A program made the translations under genes and the position numbers. Below are positions 44,083 through 54,732 of a stretch of 64,000 bases of DNA, piece after piece. The stretch comes from an uncultured Deferribacteraceae bacterium (GTDB lineage Bacteria > Chrysiogenota > Deferribacteres > Deferribacterales > Mucispirillaceae), in contig CAMRCY010000001.1 in NCBI GenBank assembly GCA_947041165.1, positions 1-64,000 of the forward strand, given 5' to 3'. Position 1 is the first letter of the stretch. Each line of letters starts with the position of its first letter. A model generated the notes under the pieces. That model saw only the letters and a list, made by a program, of their open reading frames with translations, made no database searches and had not been told where the DNA came from.

Positions 44083-45267
44083 TTAAGATTTATTATTTGT
44101 TTGACACTTTCCAGCTATAAACCCACTCGCAAATGCAAACCAAATATTGTATCCTCCCAAGTTTCCAGCGATGTCGATAGCTTCGCCTATAAAATAAAGC
44201 CCTGACACTTTATTTGCTTCAAAAGTTTTTGATGATAATTCTTTAGTATCAATTCCACCTTTACATATTTCTGCTAGATCATATCCCATATCTGCCACAG
44301 GTTTTACTATGAAAAAATGTATAAATTTATACAGTAGTTCAACTTGATGATTAGATAGTTCTTGAATATTTTTATTCTCTATATCTGTTTCATATAAAAT
44401 CCAGCTTGCAACTTTTGCAGTGAAATAAGTTTTCATAAATGAATGAATTTTTTCTTTAACCTTTGATGATTTATCTCGATCGATAAGTTCTTTTATATTT
44501 GCATTTGGTAAAAGATCTATACTCACTGAATCACCCTTGCTCCAATACGATGAAATCTTTAATATCACAGGTCCACTTAATCCTTTATGAGTAAACAATA
44601 GATTGTCATAAAAGAATTTCTTGCCGATACTTGCTTTACAGTGCAATGCTGTTCCTGAAAGCTCTGTATATGGATTTTGTAATTTGAGTGGCACAAGTGC
44701 AGGACTAAAATCTATGACATTAAGCCCAAAGTTTTTCGCTGTTTCTGCTGCAAAATTACTAACCCCTAGGTTAGGAAATGATATTCCACCTGTTGCTATT
44801 ATTACAGATGTAGAATTGTAAGATCCTTTGTTTGTTTCTATTTCAAATATATTATTGTTTTTTTGTAAAGATGTTATATCTGTGTTAAATGAAAAATCTG
44901 CATCCTTTGATTGATCTAGCAGGTAATTGATAATATCGGTAGATGAATTTTTACAAAATATTTGTCCCAATTTTCTTTCTTGATATTGAATATTGTTTTC
45001 ATCCATTTCTTGAAGAAAATCAGCAACATCAAATTGCGTAAGTGCAGACTTAACGAAATGAGGGTTTTTAGAAATATAATGATCAGCTGACATATCAAGA
45101 TTTGTAAAATTACATTTACCACCGCCAGATATTTTAACTTTCCTAAGTGGAGCTTCATGATTTTCAATCACAAGCACAGTTTTATTATCCTTCAAAGCAA
45201 CCGCCGCAGCCATAATACCACTTGCTCCTGCACCTATAATTATTACGTCATATTTGTTACCAGTCAT
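44083..45267 (-). CDS. HI0933/YhiN-family FAD-dependent flavoprotein
   Basis: 394 residues. N-terminal Rossmann motif IIIGAGASGIMAA, then RKVKISGGGKCNFTN, the ATGGISFPNLG second dinucleotide motif and the C-terminal GLYFIGEAIDIAGNLGGYN(I)WFAFASG signature of the HI0933 family. Often annotated BaiN or YhiN; the substrate of most members is unknown. Length agrees with the family (about 390-410). Single gene with no obvious operon. Confidence 0.9.
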   Translation of the reverse strand: MTGNKYDVIIIGAGASGIMAAAVALKDNKTVLVIENHEAPLRKVKISGGGKCNFTNLDMSADHYISKNPHFVKSALTQFDVADFLQEMDENNIQYQERKLGQIFCKNSSTDIINYLLDQSKDADFSFNTDITSLQKNNNIFEIETNKGSYNSTSVIIATGGISFPNLGVSNFAAETAKNFGLNVIDFSPALVPLKLQNPYTELSGTALHCKASIGKKFFYDNLLFTHKGLSGPVILKISSYWSKGDSVSIDLLPNANIKELIDRDKSSKVKEKIHSFMKTYFTAKVASWILYETDIENKNIQELSNHQVELLYKFIHFFIVKPVADMGYDLAEICKGGIDTKELSSKTFEANKVSGLYFIGEAIDIAGNLGGYNIWFAFASGFIAGKCQTNNKS

Positions 45268-45369
45268 TGTTTCCTTTTCCTCTTATTATATATTATTACA
45301 CTATATTATTAATGTTATTTATGAACTAACTATTTTGTAAAAAATTACATTGTCGTCTTCTTGTTGATG

Positions 45370-46143
45370 CTATTTAATACTCTCTAAATATTCAACAACT
45401 TCAGGTTGTTCTTCATGTATAGCTATATCAATAGCTGTTTGATCTTTATTGTTTTTAAGATAAGTATCAGCACCTTGTTCTACTAAATATTGCACTATAT
45501 TCACAAATCCACTGTCTGCTGCTTGCATTAATGCTGTCCAGTTTGATGTGCTCACATCATTGATATCAACACCTTGTTCTCGTAAATATTTAACAACTTC
45601 TAACTGTCCTTTATTTGCAGCCCACATGAATGCAGTGAGTCCACGTTTGTTCTTGGAGTTAATATCAGCACCTTGCTCAATAAGATATTTAACAACTTTT
45701 AAATGTCCATGACGAGAAGCATACATAAATGCTGTAGCATAATGGATATTTTTAATATGAATATCAGCACCTTGTTCTACTAGATATTGCACAACTTCTA
45801 AATATCCTTTAATAGAAGAATTTATCAATACTGTTTTGCCCCATCTATCTTTAGCATGAATATCTGCTCCGTTTTCGATTAGGTGTTTTACAATTTTTAG
45901 ATGTTGATTGCATGAAGCATATATCAAAGCTGTAAATGCATCATCATTTGTAGAATTAATATCTGCTCCATTTTTAATTAAATATTTCACCACTTCTAGA
46001 TATCCATTTTCAGAAGCCATCATTAGAGCTGTATGATTGTTGTCATCTTTAGCATTGATATCTGCACCTTTTGATAGACATTCTTGTACGCCAGCTAAAT
46101 TGCCGTGTTTTGCACTCTTAATAAAAGTATTATTATTACTCAT
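45370..46143 (-). CDS. Ankyrin-repeat protein
   Basis: 257 residues made entirely of about eight 33-residue ankyrin repeats (consensus GxTALMxASxxGxLEVVKYLIEQGADIN), with no signal peptide, TM helix or other domain. The repeats are very regular, so they may have expanded recently. Ankyrin proteins serve protein-protein binding. In host-associated bacteria some are secreted effectors; nothing here shows secretion. Confidence 0.93.
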   Translation of the reverse strand: MSNNNTFIKSAKHGNLAGVQECLSKGADINAKDDNNHTALMMASENGYLEVVKYLIKNGADINSTNDDAFTALIYASCNQHLKIVKHLIENGADIHAKDRWGKTVLINSSIKGYLEVVQYLVEQGADIHIKNIHYATAFMYASRHGHLKVVKYLIEQGADINSKNKRGLTAFMWAANKGQLEVVKYLREQGVDINDVSTSNWTALMQAADSGFVNIVQYLVEQGADTYLKNNKDQTAIDIAIHEEQPEVVEYLESIK

Positions 46144-46342
46144 TACGCTTCCTTCACTTGTTTTATATGCTTATAATTTCAAATCTTTTTTAGTTGTAAA
46201 AAACTATATTTTGATTTCAATATCTAGTAATTAAGATCAATATTATGCACTCATTTATTTTAGCATAAATATCAGTGCCTTGCCAATTGATGGTTGCCTA
46301 TCATTAATAAATAGAAAACTCTCATATAAATATTAGGTGGTT

Positions 46343-46729
46343 TTAAGAGTGACTTGTGCCATGTTTTTCGTAATCAATAATTTTATCAATTGAGTTATCT
46401 GAATTCATGAGAACAACTTTAGGTATATGCTTATTAGCCTCAAGAGGAGTCATATTTGCATACGTCATAACAATAACCAAATCACCAGGCTGAACACATC
46501 TTGCAGCAGCACCGTTTAGACAGATAACACCAGATCCTCTCTCCCCAGCTATCGTATAAGTTTCAAATCTGTTACCGTTATTTATACAAACAACTTGAAC
46601 TTTTTCATACTCATAAATATTTCCAGCTTCCATCAGATCAATAGCGATAGTAATACTTCCAACATAATTTAAATTAGCCTCAGTTACAGTTGCTCTATGT
46701 AATTTACTTTTAAGTAAAGTTATTTCCAT
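46343..46729 (-). CDS. panD: Aspartate 1-decarboxylase
   Basis: 128 residues, the usual length. The self-cleavage site YVGS (G24-S25) that makes the pyruvoyl cofactor is intact, and the [16 protein letters not shown] motif is conserved. It makes beta-alanine for pantothenate. Last gene of panB-panC-panD; its start overlaps the panC end by 20 bases. Confidence 0.97.
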   Translation of the reverse strand: MEITLLKSKLHRATVTEANLNYVGSITIAIDLMEAGNIYEYEKVQVVCINNGNRFETYTIAGERGSGVICLNGAAARCVQPGDLVIVMTYANMTPLEANKHIPKVVLMNSDNSIDKIIDYEKHGTSHS

Positions 46730-47591
46730 TACTATCCTCCACAGATTTAAAAATGATATTATCTATCAAACGAGTTTTACCGATAAAAACTGCTATAACG
46801 CACATAGAAACCGATGAGATTTCTTTGATTGGTTTTAAATATATAGTATCAACAATTTCAACGTAGTCAATCTTTGCTAACGGTTCTTGTGATATAATTT
46901 TCTCTACTTCAAACTTAATTTTTTCAACATCTGTCAAACCAGCATCAACTAAATTTTTACTATGCGTAAGAGCTTTAGATAGTGATAGTGCAGCCACTCT
47001 TTCATCAGCATTAAGATAAGAATTTCTTGAACTCATCGCAAGTCCATCAGCCTCTCTTACAATCTTGCAACCTACAATATTAATATCAATATTTAGATCA
47101 CGAACCATTTGTTTAATAACAGCTAACTGTTGAGCATCTTTCTGTCCAAAATAAGCGTTGTTAGGTTTTACAACTGCGAAAAGTTTTGCAACAACTGTAC
47201 AAACTCCGTTGAAATGCCCGAGCCTTGATGATCCACATAAACCTTCAGATGCTCCTTTATCCATTGTAACATAAGTTGAAAAACCAGCTGGATATATCTC
47301 ATTAGTTGTAGGTAAAAATATTAGATCAGCACCTGCTTGCTCACAAATTTTTGTGTCATTAATAATGTCTTTAGGGTAACTATCTAGATCTTCATTTTGT
47401 GAAAACTGTGTAGGGTTTAAAAAGATACTCACAACAACTTTATCATTTTCTAACACGGCTCTATCTATAAGGCTTTTATGTCCATCATGAAGATATCCCA
47501 TCGTAGGCACAAAACCTATTGTATATCCTAATTTCTTCCATTCATATATAGTTTTGCGTATCTCTTTTATTGTATCTATTTTTTGTAACAT
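46710..47591 (-). CDS. panC: Pantothenate synthetase
   Basis: 293 residues. ATP-dependent ligase of pantoate and beta-alanine. [13 protein letters not shown] (HIGH-like, residues 29-41), [35 protein letters not shown] and the [11 protein letters not shown] (KMSKS-like) segment are intact. Starts within the panB stop (1-base overlap). Confidence 0.97.
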   Translation of the reverse strand: MLQKIDTIKEIRKTIYEWKKLGYTIGFVPTMGYLHDGHKSLIDRAVLENDKVVVSIFLNPTQFSQNEDLDSYPKDIINDTKICEQAGADLIFLPTTNEIYPAGFSTYVTMDKGASEGLCGSSRLGHFNGVCTVVAKLFAVVKPNNAYFGQKDAQQLAVIKQMVRDLNIDINIVGCKIVREADGLAMSSRNSYLNADERVAALSLSKALTHSKNLVDAGLTDVEKIKFEVEKIISQEPLAKIDYVEIVDTIYLKPIKEISSVSMCVIAVFIGKTRLIDNIIFKSVEDSNGNNFT

Positions 47592-48442
47592 TATTTATTA
47601 CCAGATTTATCACTAGATATTAATTGATTAAATATATCATCACTCATTTTAAATGAATGTTTTGATGTTGGAAATAAACCAGATTTAGTTTCATCAATAT
47701 ACGACTTAAAAGCTGTTTTAAATATCTCTGTACCGTTTGCAAACTGTTTAACAAATGAGGGTACAATATCACCGTAAAGATTAAGAAGATCTTGATACAC
47801 AAGAACTTGTCCATCGCATCCAGCACCTGCACCGATACCGATTGTTGGAATAGATATATTTTTTGTTATATATTCAGCAAGTACCATCGGAACACACTCA
47901 AGCACAACTGCAAACGCTCCTGCTTCTTCAACAGCTCTTGCATCATCTAATAGTTTTTTTGCAACATCTAAACTTTTACCTTGTACATAGTTGCCACCTA
48001 AACTATTAATAGATTGAGGTGTAAAACCTAAGTGAGCCATAACAGGTATCGAGGCGTTACTTATAGCTTTGATATGAGTAGTAAACTCTTTTCCACCCTC
48101 AAGTTTAACGGCGTTAGCGTTACCTTCTTTTATCAACCTTCCAGCGTTCACACAAGCATCATACACAGATGTTTGATACGACATAAAAGGTAGGTCAGTT
48201 ACGATCAGTGGGTTAATAACTCCTCTTGCAACAGCTTTACTATGGTGTATCATATCATCCATTGTAACAGACAGAGTGTTATCGTATCCAAGCATAACCA
48301 TGCCTAGTGAGTCGCCAACTAAAATTATATCAATCCCAGCTTCGTCCATAAGTTTAGCAGTTGAATAATCGTATGCTGTAAGCATAGTGATTTTATCGTT
48401 ATCTATTTTTTGTTGCTTAACAGTAACAACTGTCCTTTTCAT
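47591..48442 (-). CDS. panB: Ketopantoate hydroxymethyltransferase
   Basis: 283 residues. Transfers a one-carbon unit from methylene-THF to ketoisovalerate. Signatures: [39 protein letters not shown], GLPxxxHLG-like [13 protein letters not shown] and [19 protein letters not shown]. First gene of the operon and divergent to coaB. Ketopantoate reductase (panE) is not in the window. Confidence 0.97.
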   Translation of the reverse strand: MKRTVVTVKQQKIDNDKITMLTAYDYSTAKLMDEAGIDIILVGDSLGMVMLGYDNTLSVTMDDMIHHSKAVARGVINPLIVTDLPFMSYQTSVYDACVNAGRLIKEGNANAVKLEGGKEFTTHIKAISNASIPVMAHLGFTPQSINSLGGNYVQGKSLDVAKKLLDDARAVEEAGAFAVVLECVPMVLAEYITKNISIPTIGIGAGAGCDGQVLVYQDLLNLYGDIVPSFVKQFANGTEIFKTAFKSYIDETKSGLFPTSKHSFKMSDDIFNQLISSDKSGNK

Positions 48443-48610
48443 ATATTGTCCTTTAGTTCTCTATTTATATAATAAGAACTACAACTATATGATATTCGAT
48501 TAAGTTATGCAATGTAAATTTATTGACTATGTGGCAATGCTATAATATGATTAGTTGGTATAGATTAATAGCTATTTATTGAAAATATATATTTTAGAAA
48601 AGAGGCAAAT

Positions 48611-49453
48611 GTGATTGAAAAAAATATAGATAATAAAATGACTGTGCTTGTAACAGCAGGGGACACATCTGAAAAAATTGATTCAGTACGTAGTATTGTA
48701 AATACATCATCAGGTAAACTAGGGAGTATGATCGCAGATGCTTTCTCTATGAGTGGAGCAACAGTTGTATATCTGTGTAGTAGAAAAGCGATCCGTCCGA
48801 ATATTGCAGTTGATGAAACTATTTTTGCAGATGATGTTACATCATTATACGACGCTATAGAAGAGGTTATGAGTAGAAAAAAATTTGATTGTGTAATACA
48901 CGCTATGGCAGTGAGCGATTATAAAGTCGCTTCTGTTTCATCTTTTATGGATATAGCAACGATGATAACATCAAAAATTGTAGAACAAAAAGATATGAAT
49001 TTTAAAGATGAAACCAATCTTACATCATTAATATACGGTGCGATAAAAGAGTGTAATATAAGTATCAATAATAATGATAAAAATAATAATGATAAGAACC
49101 ATGATAAAAAGAAGATAAGTTCTGATATGAAAGATTTGATGATAATGCTTGAGCAAGCACCTAAAATTATTTCAAGAATAAAGGTGTTACAACCTGAAAC
49201 AATTTTGGTTGGATTTAAGTTATTAGTCGGTGTAGATGAGAGTGAGTTAATTGATGTTGCTTTTAAATTATTAAAGAAAAACAAGTGTACCTTGGTACTT
49301 GCAAATGATCTTGAAAAAATCACAAAAGATAATCATATCGGGTTACTTGTTGATGAGTATGGGGCGTATAAAAAATCGAGTACAAAAGCTGAAATAGCAG
49401 ATACGATAGTTAGTTCTGTTATGCGAATAAAGCAAGGCAGGGTAGATAGTTGA
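48611..49453 (+). CDS. coaB: Phosphopantothenoylcysteine synthetase (monofunctional CoaB)
   Basis: 280 residues from GTG 48611. It has VTAGDTSEKIDSVRSIVNTSSGKLG (nucleotide-binding), VIHAMAVSDYKV, GFKLLVG and VLANDL, the CoaB motifs, without a CoaC domain. A low-complexity Asn/Asp/Lys insertion (about 155-172) is present. It condenses phosphopantothenate with cysteine. Separate coaB and coaC are found in streptococci and a few others; most bacteria have a CoaBC fusion with CoaC first. Confidence 0.88.
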   Translation: MIEKNIDNKMTVLVTAGDTSEKIDSVRSIVNTSSGKLGSMIADAFSMSGATVVYLCSRKAIRPNIAVDETIFADDVTSLYDAIEEVMSRKKFDCVIHAMAVSDYKVASVSSFMDIATMITSKIVEQKDMNFKDETNLTSLIYGAIKECNISINNNDKNNNDKNHDKKKISSDMKDLMIMLEQAPKIISRIKVLQPETILVGFKLLVGVDESELIDVAFKLLKKNKCTLVLANDLEKITKDNHIGLLVDEYGAYKKSSTKAEIADTIVSSVMRIKQGRVDS

Positions 49454-50001
49454 GTAATATATTATTAGGTGTTACGGGCAGTATATCTGCGTATAAATCA
49501 GCAGATATTGTGAGTAAATTAAAAACATTAGGACATAATGTTCATGTGATTATGACAGAAGCAGGAGCGTCATTTATAACACCTCTCACAATGGAGGCGT
49601 TGTCAGGAAAACGTGTATTTGTGGATGTTCTTAAAGAGGATAATCCTTCACAGATTGCACATGTTGCTTTAGCAAACGAAGCAGATATTTTTATTGTTGT
49701 GCCTGCTACGGCAAATATAATAGGTAAGTTAGCGAACGGTATAGCTGACGATATGTTGACATCAACTGCGTTAGTTGTGCATGATATTCCTAAATTTTTT
49801 GCACCAGCTATGAATGTTAATATGTATGAAAACATAGCAGTTCAAGAAAACATAAATACGCTCACAAAAAGAGGGTGGATAGAGATTAAACCAAGGGTAG
49901 GTCGTCTTGCTTGTGACGTTATAGGTATGGGTGCGTTAGCGACTACTGATACTATCATAACAGTAATTGTAGATATGCTTGAAAGAAGCAAAGATATTTA
50001 A
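49450..50001 (+). CDS. coaC: Phosphopantothenoylcysteine decarboxylase (monofunctional CoaC)
   Basis: 183 residues. Flavoprotein of the HFCD family. Flavin-binding GVTGSISAYK, active His71 (IAHVAL), PAMNVNMY (N122) and GRLACDVIGMG with C155 as catalytic acid. Starts at a TTG that overlaps the coaB stop by 4 bases, so the pair is co-translated. With panBCD next door, the locus supplies coenzyme A precursors. Confidence 0.92.
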   Translation: MSNILLGVTGSISAYKSADIVSKLKTLGHNVHVIMTEAGASFITPLTMEALSGKRVFVDVLKEDNPSQIAHVALANEADIFIVVPATANIIGKLANGIADDMLTSTALVVHDIPKFFAPAMNVNMYENIAVQENINTLTKRGWIEIKPRVGRLACDVIGMGALATTDTIITVIVDMLERSKDI

Positions 50002-50047
50002 TCAATGTATCAGTTATAAATGTAGCTTATGCCGTACGGTTAAATTA

Positions 50048-50118
50048 TTTTAGAGTATTGACAAATCGGTGATCATATATAATTATAGTGAACGACCCTA
50101 TCTGAAACATAAAGTTTA
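50048..50118 (+). repeat. 71-bp direct repeat, left copy
   Basis: Begins TTTTAGAGTATTGACAAATC and ends AAACATAAAGTTTA. The same 71 bases, with one A/G change, recur in the same direction at 58883-58953. Together they bracket the type I restriction-modification genes and a broken transporter gene. It contains TTGACA, TATAAT and TATAGT, so it may carry a promoter, but the spacings (14 and 20) are not ideal. Confidence 0.95.
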
Positions 50119-50422
50119 GATATCGGTTAATGATATAATTTGTATTAGAGGTTAATGTTAACAAAATATCAGCCTGTACCTCTTATTAACACAAGCATTA
50201 AAATAATGTATTTGTATTCATATTAATTTTACACATTATGTTAATTTTATAACTTGTTATTTGTTTATATTCTTGATGTTACATTGTGATACTTTTTGAC
50301 TTTGTTAAATAACAATAAATCGTAGCATAGTTGTATTATACAGGAAGGTTGTTATGTTAAGTTTAATTTTTAAATATTAAATTTGTTTTGTATTTTCAAT
50401 AAAATATCAGATACATATTTTT
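50119..50422. other. Gap inside the left end of the island
   Basis: 304 AT-rich bases without a gene or clear signal. Confidence 0.4.
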
Positions 50423-50917
50423 TTATTTTCTTGTAGTAATCATTTTTATTATAATCCATTTTGTAAAATATATTTTCATATTCATCACTACAATTATTTT
50501 TATAGAATGTTTTTTGCCTGTTATCTGTTTTACTATATCACTTTTATTTTCAGCACAATCACACTTTACAAGTTCCCCTAATTGAAGTATTGGAAGAAGT
50601 AGCCATCCCCAAATAAAACTATTAGCTATCCAAAATGTTTCTTGTTCACCTATAGCATTAACCATTTTAATGATCATAGCTAAAAAGAAGAAGTTTCTTA
50701 TAAAGCTTTCAAGCCCAGAAATCCCACCGATATGTATAAGTGTTTTTATCCAACTGAAATCAAGTTTTGTTTTATTAAAGATCTCTATATTTTTATTTAA
50801 TAATATTAATGAAGCAATAAATAATAGTAAGTTTACTATTATGTTTGTATAGGCGATGCCGTTAATTCCTAAGTATAGAGAGATTTCTAAAGTAGAGATT
50901 AACATTATTTTCTTCAA
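50423..50917 (-). pseudogene. MATE transporter fragment
   Basis: The 164-residue frame matches the C-terminal half of Na+-driven MATE efflux pumps: several TM helices, the FWIANSFIWGWLLLPILQLGELVKCDCAEN stretch typical of the family, then a Lys/Ile-rich end that looks like a shifted frame. The expected length is about 450 residues; the first half and a normal end are missing. It lies between the direct repeat and hsdM, probably debris of an earlier insertion. Confidence 0.65.
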
Positions 50918-51211
50918 TGTGTAATAACTTTCTACAATATTGTAATAAGCTTAGCAGTCTTTATGATATTTTATTAGGCATATCATGGTTTGTAGCATAA
51001 TGCAGACATTTTGCGATAAAAGTATGTTCAAGTTAATTGATTTAATAGTTGAATATTCATATATATGTATTGAAAATAGTCACTATTTAGTAATAAGTTA
51101 TGATATTGAGATAGTGATTGAAAAAATGGAATAATAAAGTACAATATAAATATTAAGCACCATATATGATTATAGAAACATAATAATGTATATATTACCT
51201 AAGGAGTAGAG
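50918..51211. other. Promoter region of the hsd operon
   Basis: About 290 AT-rich bases without a gene. A CTAAGGAG Shine-Dalgarno sequence precedes hsdM. No clear promoter could be selected. Confidence 0.4.
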
Positions 51212-52711
51212 ATGTCAGATAAGAAAGAAATTGTTGTGGATATAAATAAGGAGATCTGGGCAGCTGCTTGTATATTGCGAGGCAACTTAGATGCGTCAGA
51301 ATATAAGCAGGTAGTATTGGGTTTAATATTTTTGAAATATATTTCTGATAAATTTGAAGAGAAGTATCAGTCGTTAGTAGCAGAGGGCGAGGGTTTCGAG
51401 GAAGATAAGGACGAGTATATGTCAGAGGGTATATATTTTGTTCCAATAGATGCAAGATGGGGCTATATATCAGAGCATGCTCATGTTGAGGAGATCGGCA
51501 CGGTTATAGATACAGCGATGCGATCAATAGAGAAAGAGAATAAGAAGTTGAAAGATATATTACCTAAGAATTTTGCAAGGGCAGAGTTAGATAAGCGACG
51601 TCTAGGCGATGTGGTGGATTTATTTACTAATAAATTACCTCTTGTTGATAGCAGTTCAAATAAGGATATATTAGGCAATGCGTATCAGTTTTGTTTATCT
51701 AAATTTGCAGAACAAGAGGGTAAACTAGCGGGCGAGTTTTACACACCATCAAGCATAGTAAAAACTTTGGTAGAGGTTTTAGAACCATATAAAGGCAGGG
51801 TATACGATCCAGCCTGTGGCAGTGGAGGAATGTTTGTACAGTCGGCAAGGTTTATAGAGAGCCATAGTGGAAAGATAAATGATATCTCAGTTTATGGACA
51901 AGAGTCAAATCCGACAACATGGAAACTAGCACAGATGAATTTAGCGATACGGGGTATAGATGCGAATTTAGGAGAATATCATTCAGACACATTTTTCAAT
52001 GATCTTCATAAGACATTGCGAGCAGATTATATATTAGCAAATCCACCGTTTAATTTATCAGACTGGGGCGGAGATAAGCTTCAAGATGATGTAAGATGGA
52101 AATATGGCATGCCACCATCAGGCAATGCAAACTTTGCATGGCTTCAACATATGATACATCATTTATCAGCGAGTGGACAGATAGGAATGGTTTTAGCGAA
52201 TGGCTCATTATCATCACAAACAAGTGGCGAGGGGGAGATCCGTAAGCGAATAATCGAGGATGATTTAGTTGATTGTATAATCTCAATGCCAGCGAATTTA
52301 TTTAGCTCAACAGGTATCCCAGTGTCGTTATGGTTTTTGAGTAAGTCGAAGGTTCAAAAAGGTAAGACATTATTTATCGATGCACGCAATCTGGGCAGTA
52401 TGACAACAAGGAAGCTTAGAGAATTAAGCGATGCTGATATATCAAAGATATCAGAAACACATAGATTATATTTACAAGGTAAGTTGGAGAATGAGAAAGG
52501 CTTTTGTGCAGTAGTGGATATATCGGATATAGCGAATCAGGATTATATATTAACACCGGGACGCTATGTAGGTATCGAGGCAGAAGCAGAAGATGATGAG
52601 TTGTATACGGATAAAATGGAGCGTTTAACAACGGAATTATACACAATGTTTGAAACGAGCCATTCATTGGAAAAAGAGATCAAAAAGAGGTTAGGTAAGC
52701 TAGATGCCTAA
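51212..52711 (+). CDS. hsdM: Type I restriction-modification methyltransferase subunit HsdM
   Basis: 499 residues. N-terminal helical domain, then SAM-binding DPACGSGGMF (199-208) and catalytic NPPF (277-280) of N6-adenine methyltransferases. The C-terminal part (LYTDKMERLTTELYTMFETSHSLEKEIKKRL) interacts with HsdS. First gene of the operon; the hsdS start overlaps its end by 8 bases. Confidence 0.97.
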   Translation: MSDKKEIVVDINKEIWAAACILRGNLDASEYKQVVLGLIFLKYISDKFEEKYQSLVAEGEGFEEDKDEYMSEGIYFVPIDARWGYISEHAHVEEIGTVIDTAMRSIEKENKKLKDILPKNFARAELDKRRLGDVVDLFTNKLPLVDSSSNKDILGNAYQFCLSKFAEQEGKLAGEFYTPSSIVKTLVEVLEPYKGRVYDPACGSGGMFVQSARFIESHSGKINDISVYGQESNPTTWKLAQMNLAIRGIDANLGEYHSDTFFNDLHKTLRADYILANPPFNLSDWGGDKLQDDVRWKYGMPPSGNANFAWLQHMIHHLSASGQIGMVLANGSLSSQTSGEGEIRKRIIEDDLVDCIISMPANLFSSTGIPVSLWFLSKSKVQKGKTLFIDARNLGSMTTRKLRELSDADISKISETHRLYLQGKLENEKGFCAVVDISDIANQDYILTPGRYVGIEAEAEDDELYTDKMERLTTELYTMFETSHSLEKEIKKRLGKLDA

Positions 52712-53984
52712 AGATAAATTGACGAACTGGAAAGAGGTAACGCTCGGCGATGTGTGTGATATAATAGGAGGAGGAACTCCTAAAACAAAAATAGATGAGT
52801 ATTGGAACGGAGATATTCCTTGGTTATCTGTAGTAGATTTTAATAATGGTTATAGAACTGTTTACAAAGCAGAGAAAAGTATTACAGAACTAGGCTTGCA
52901 AAATAGTTCAACAAAATGCTTAGATAAAGGCGACATTATAATATCTGCAAGAGGAACGGTTGGAGCATTAGCACAATTAGGGGAAACTATGGCATTTAAT
53001 CAATCTTGTTATGGGTTAAAAGCAAATTTAGAAACAACCAATGATTTTTTGTATTACTTAGTAAAAAATTCAATAAAAGAGTTACAGAATAATACACATG
53101 GTTCTGTTTTTGACACAATTACTAAAGATACGTTTGAAAAAATTTCAACTTTTCTTCCCCCTCTTTTAGAGCAAGAGAGTATAGCGTTAACGTTGTCATG
53201 TTTAGATGATAAAATAGAACTGAACGCCCAAATGAACAAGACACTGGAAGAAATGGCACAAGCAATTTTTAAATCTTGGTTTGTGGATTTTGATCCATTC
53301 AAAGATGGCGAATTTGAAGATAGCGAACTAGGAAAAATCCCGAAAGGCTGGAAAGTCGGAACACTAGATGAGGTAGCTGATTTTTCTAACGGATATGCAT
53401 TTAAAAGTAAAGAATTGTTAAAGACGCCAACAGATGATTGTTATCATATCTTTAAAATGGGACACATCTCAAAAGGTGGAGGTATGAATATTAATGGAAC
53501 AAAAAGTTGGATAAAAAAAGATCAATGCGGTGGATTATTAAAATATGTCTTAAAAGAAAATGATTTACTGATGTGTATGACAGACATGAAAGATAATGTC
53601 GCTTTACTAGGACATACAGCTTTACTTTATGAGAATGACAAGTATATTCTAAACCAAAGAGTTGGGTTGTTGCGTAAAAGAAATGATATAGGAATAGACT
53701 TTCCTTTTCTTTTTATTCTCACAAATTATTACAGATTTATTGAGGATTTACGAGGTAGGGCAAATAGTGGTGTACAAGTTAACTTGTCTACAAGTGAAAT
53801 TAAGAGTTCATTGTTAGTTATTCCTAAAAAAGAAATTAATGAAAAGTTTGATAAAATAGTAAAACCTTTATTTTCTAAAATTTTTAAAAACAATATTGAA
53901 ACAGAACGATTAATAAATCTTCGTGATTATCTACTCCCAAAACTTATGAGTGGAGAAATCCGTGTACCTCTGGAGAAAAAATAA
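52704..53984 (+). CDS. hsdS: Type I R-M specificity subunit HsdS
   Basis: 426 residues with two target-recognition domains: TRD1 about 5-165 (VTLGDVCDIIGGGTPKTKIDEYWNGDIPWLS) and TRD2 about 210-400 (VGTLDEVADFSNGYAFKS). The central conserved helix carries QAIFKSWFVDFDPFKDGEF, and the C-terminal one RLINLRDYLLPKLMSGEIRV. Each TRD reads one half of a bipartite site. The recognised sequence cannot be predicted from this. Confidence 0.95.
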   Translation: MPKDKLTNWKEVTLGDVCDIIGGGTPKTKIDEYWNGDIPWLSVVDFNNGYRTVYKAEKSITELGLQNSSTKCLDKGDIIISARGTVGALAQLGETMAFNQSCYGLKANLETTNDFLYYLVKNSIKELQNNTHGSVFDTITKDTFEKISTFLPPLLEQESIALTLSCLDDKIELNAQMNKTLEEMAQAIFKSWFVDFDPFKDGEFEDSELGKIPKGWKVGTLDEVADFSNGYAFKSKELLKTPTDDCYHIFKMGHISKGGGMNINGTKSWIKKDQCGGLLKYVLKENDLLMCMTDMKDNVALLGHTALLYENDKYILNQRVGLLRKRNDIGIDFPFLFILTNYYRFIEDLRGRANSGVQVNLSTSEIKSSLLVIPKKEINEKFDKIVKPLFSKIFKNNIETERLINLRDYLLPKLMSGEIRVPLEKK

Positions 53985-53986
53985 AT

Positions 53987-54721
53987 ATGAAAACTTTTAT
54001 AATTATATGCTGTACAGTTGTTGCCGTTGCTCTTATATTTGTTGTAGTACCATATCTTATTTTTGGATATGTTTTTGTTTATTCAAAAACTTTCGGTTTT
54101 GAATTAGAACATACATATTTTGTACTTAGTTCTATAGGTGCAATTGCGACACTTTTTGCAATCATCGTTGCAATCTATATGCCTAGAAAAATTGCAAAGC
54201 GACAAAATGATATTTCAGAACAACAAAATGAAATTGCAGATCAACAAAATAAAATCGCTCTATTTGAAAAAAGATTTGAGCTGTATACTATTTATAGTTT
54301 TTTTAATATATATGTAGTTGATGAGTATGACGCCTTAACAGCTAATATGGATCATATGTGGAATAAATATTTTTTGGCTAAAGCTTTCATAAAAGATTTG
54401 ATATATCCCAAAGGAATACAAAGGCTTATTATATTAAGAGATGTTAACGAAGAAGAAAACGCAATGCTAGGACTCGAAATTGGTGATCACTTGAGAAACT
54501 TTATATTAGAATTAGAAAAAATAAAATACTTATTCTCAGTTAGTGAAAATGAGATAGATGTATTAAGTGAAATTATATCAAAATTAAAGGATATTTCTGA
54601 GGATTTTAAAAATAATGAAATTAATTTTTATGAGTTTAAAGAGAATGTTATAGCTTTATATGACTATATAAAAGACTCAACTGTACATACAACAATGCAA
54701 CAACAACTAAAACTAGATTAA
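53987..54721 (+). CDS. Two-TM protein A embedded in the hsd operon
   Basis: 244 residues with TM helices at about 4-32 and 43-65, then a Gln/Asn/Ile-rich coiled coil (67-92), a KIALFEKRFELY motif (89-100) and a helical cytosolic C-terminal domain ending TTMQQQLKLD. Two bases behind hsdS. It is paralogous to the next gene. The KIALFEKRFELY motif after a two-TM anchor is common in uncharacterised bacterial membrane proteins; their function is unknown to me. The context suggests a defence accessory. Confidence 0.75.
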   Translation: MKTFIIICCTVVAVALIFVVVPYLIFGYVFVYSKTFGFELEHTYFVLSSIGAIATLFAIIVAIYMPRKIAKRQNDISEQQNEIADQQNKIALFEKRFELYTIYSFFNIYVVDEYDALTANMDHMWNKYFLAKAFIKDLIYPKGIQRLIILRDVNEEENAMLGLEIGDHLRNFILELEKIKYLFSVSENEIDVLSEIISKLKDISEDFKNNEINFYEFKENVIALYDYIKDSTVHTTMQQQLKLD

Positions 54722-54732
54722 AGGTAAAATAA

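Noticed and set aside
50048-50118. 71-bp repeat as a phage or ICE attachment site next to a tRNA
   Set aside because: No tRNA or integrase gene is visible near either copy, so only the direct repeat itself is reported.
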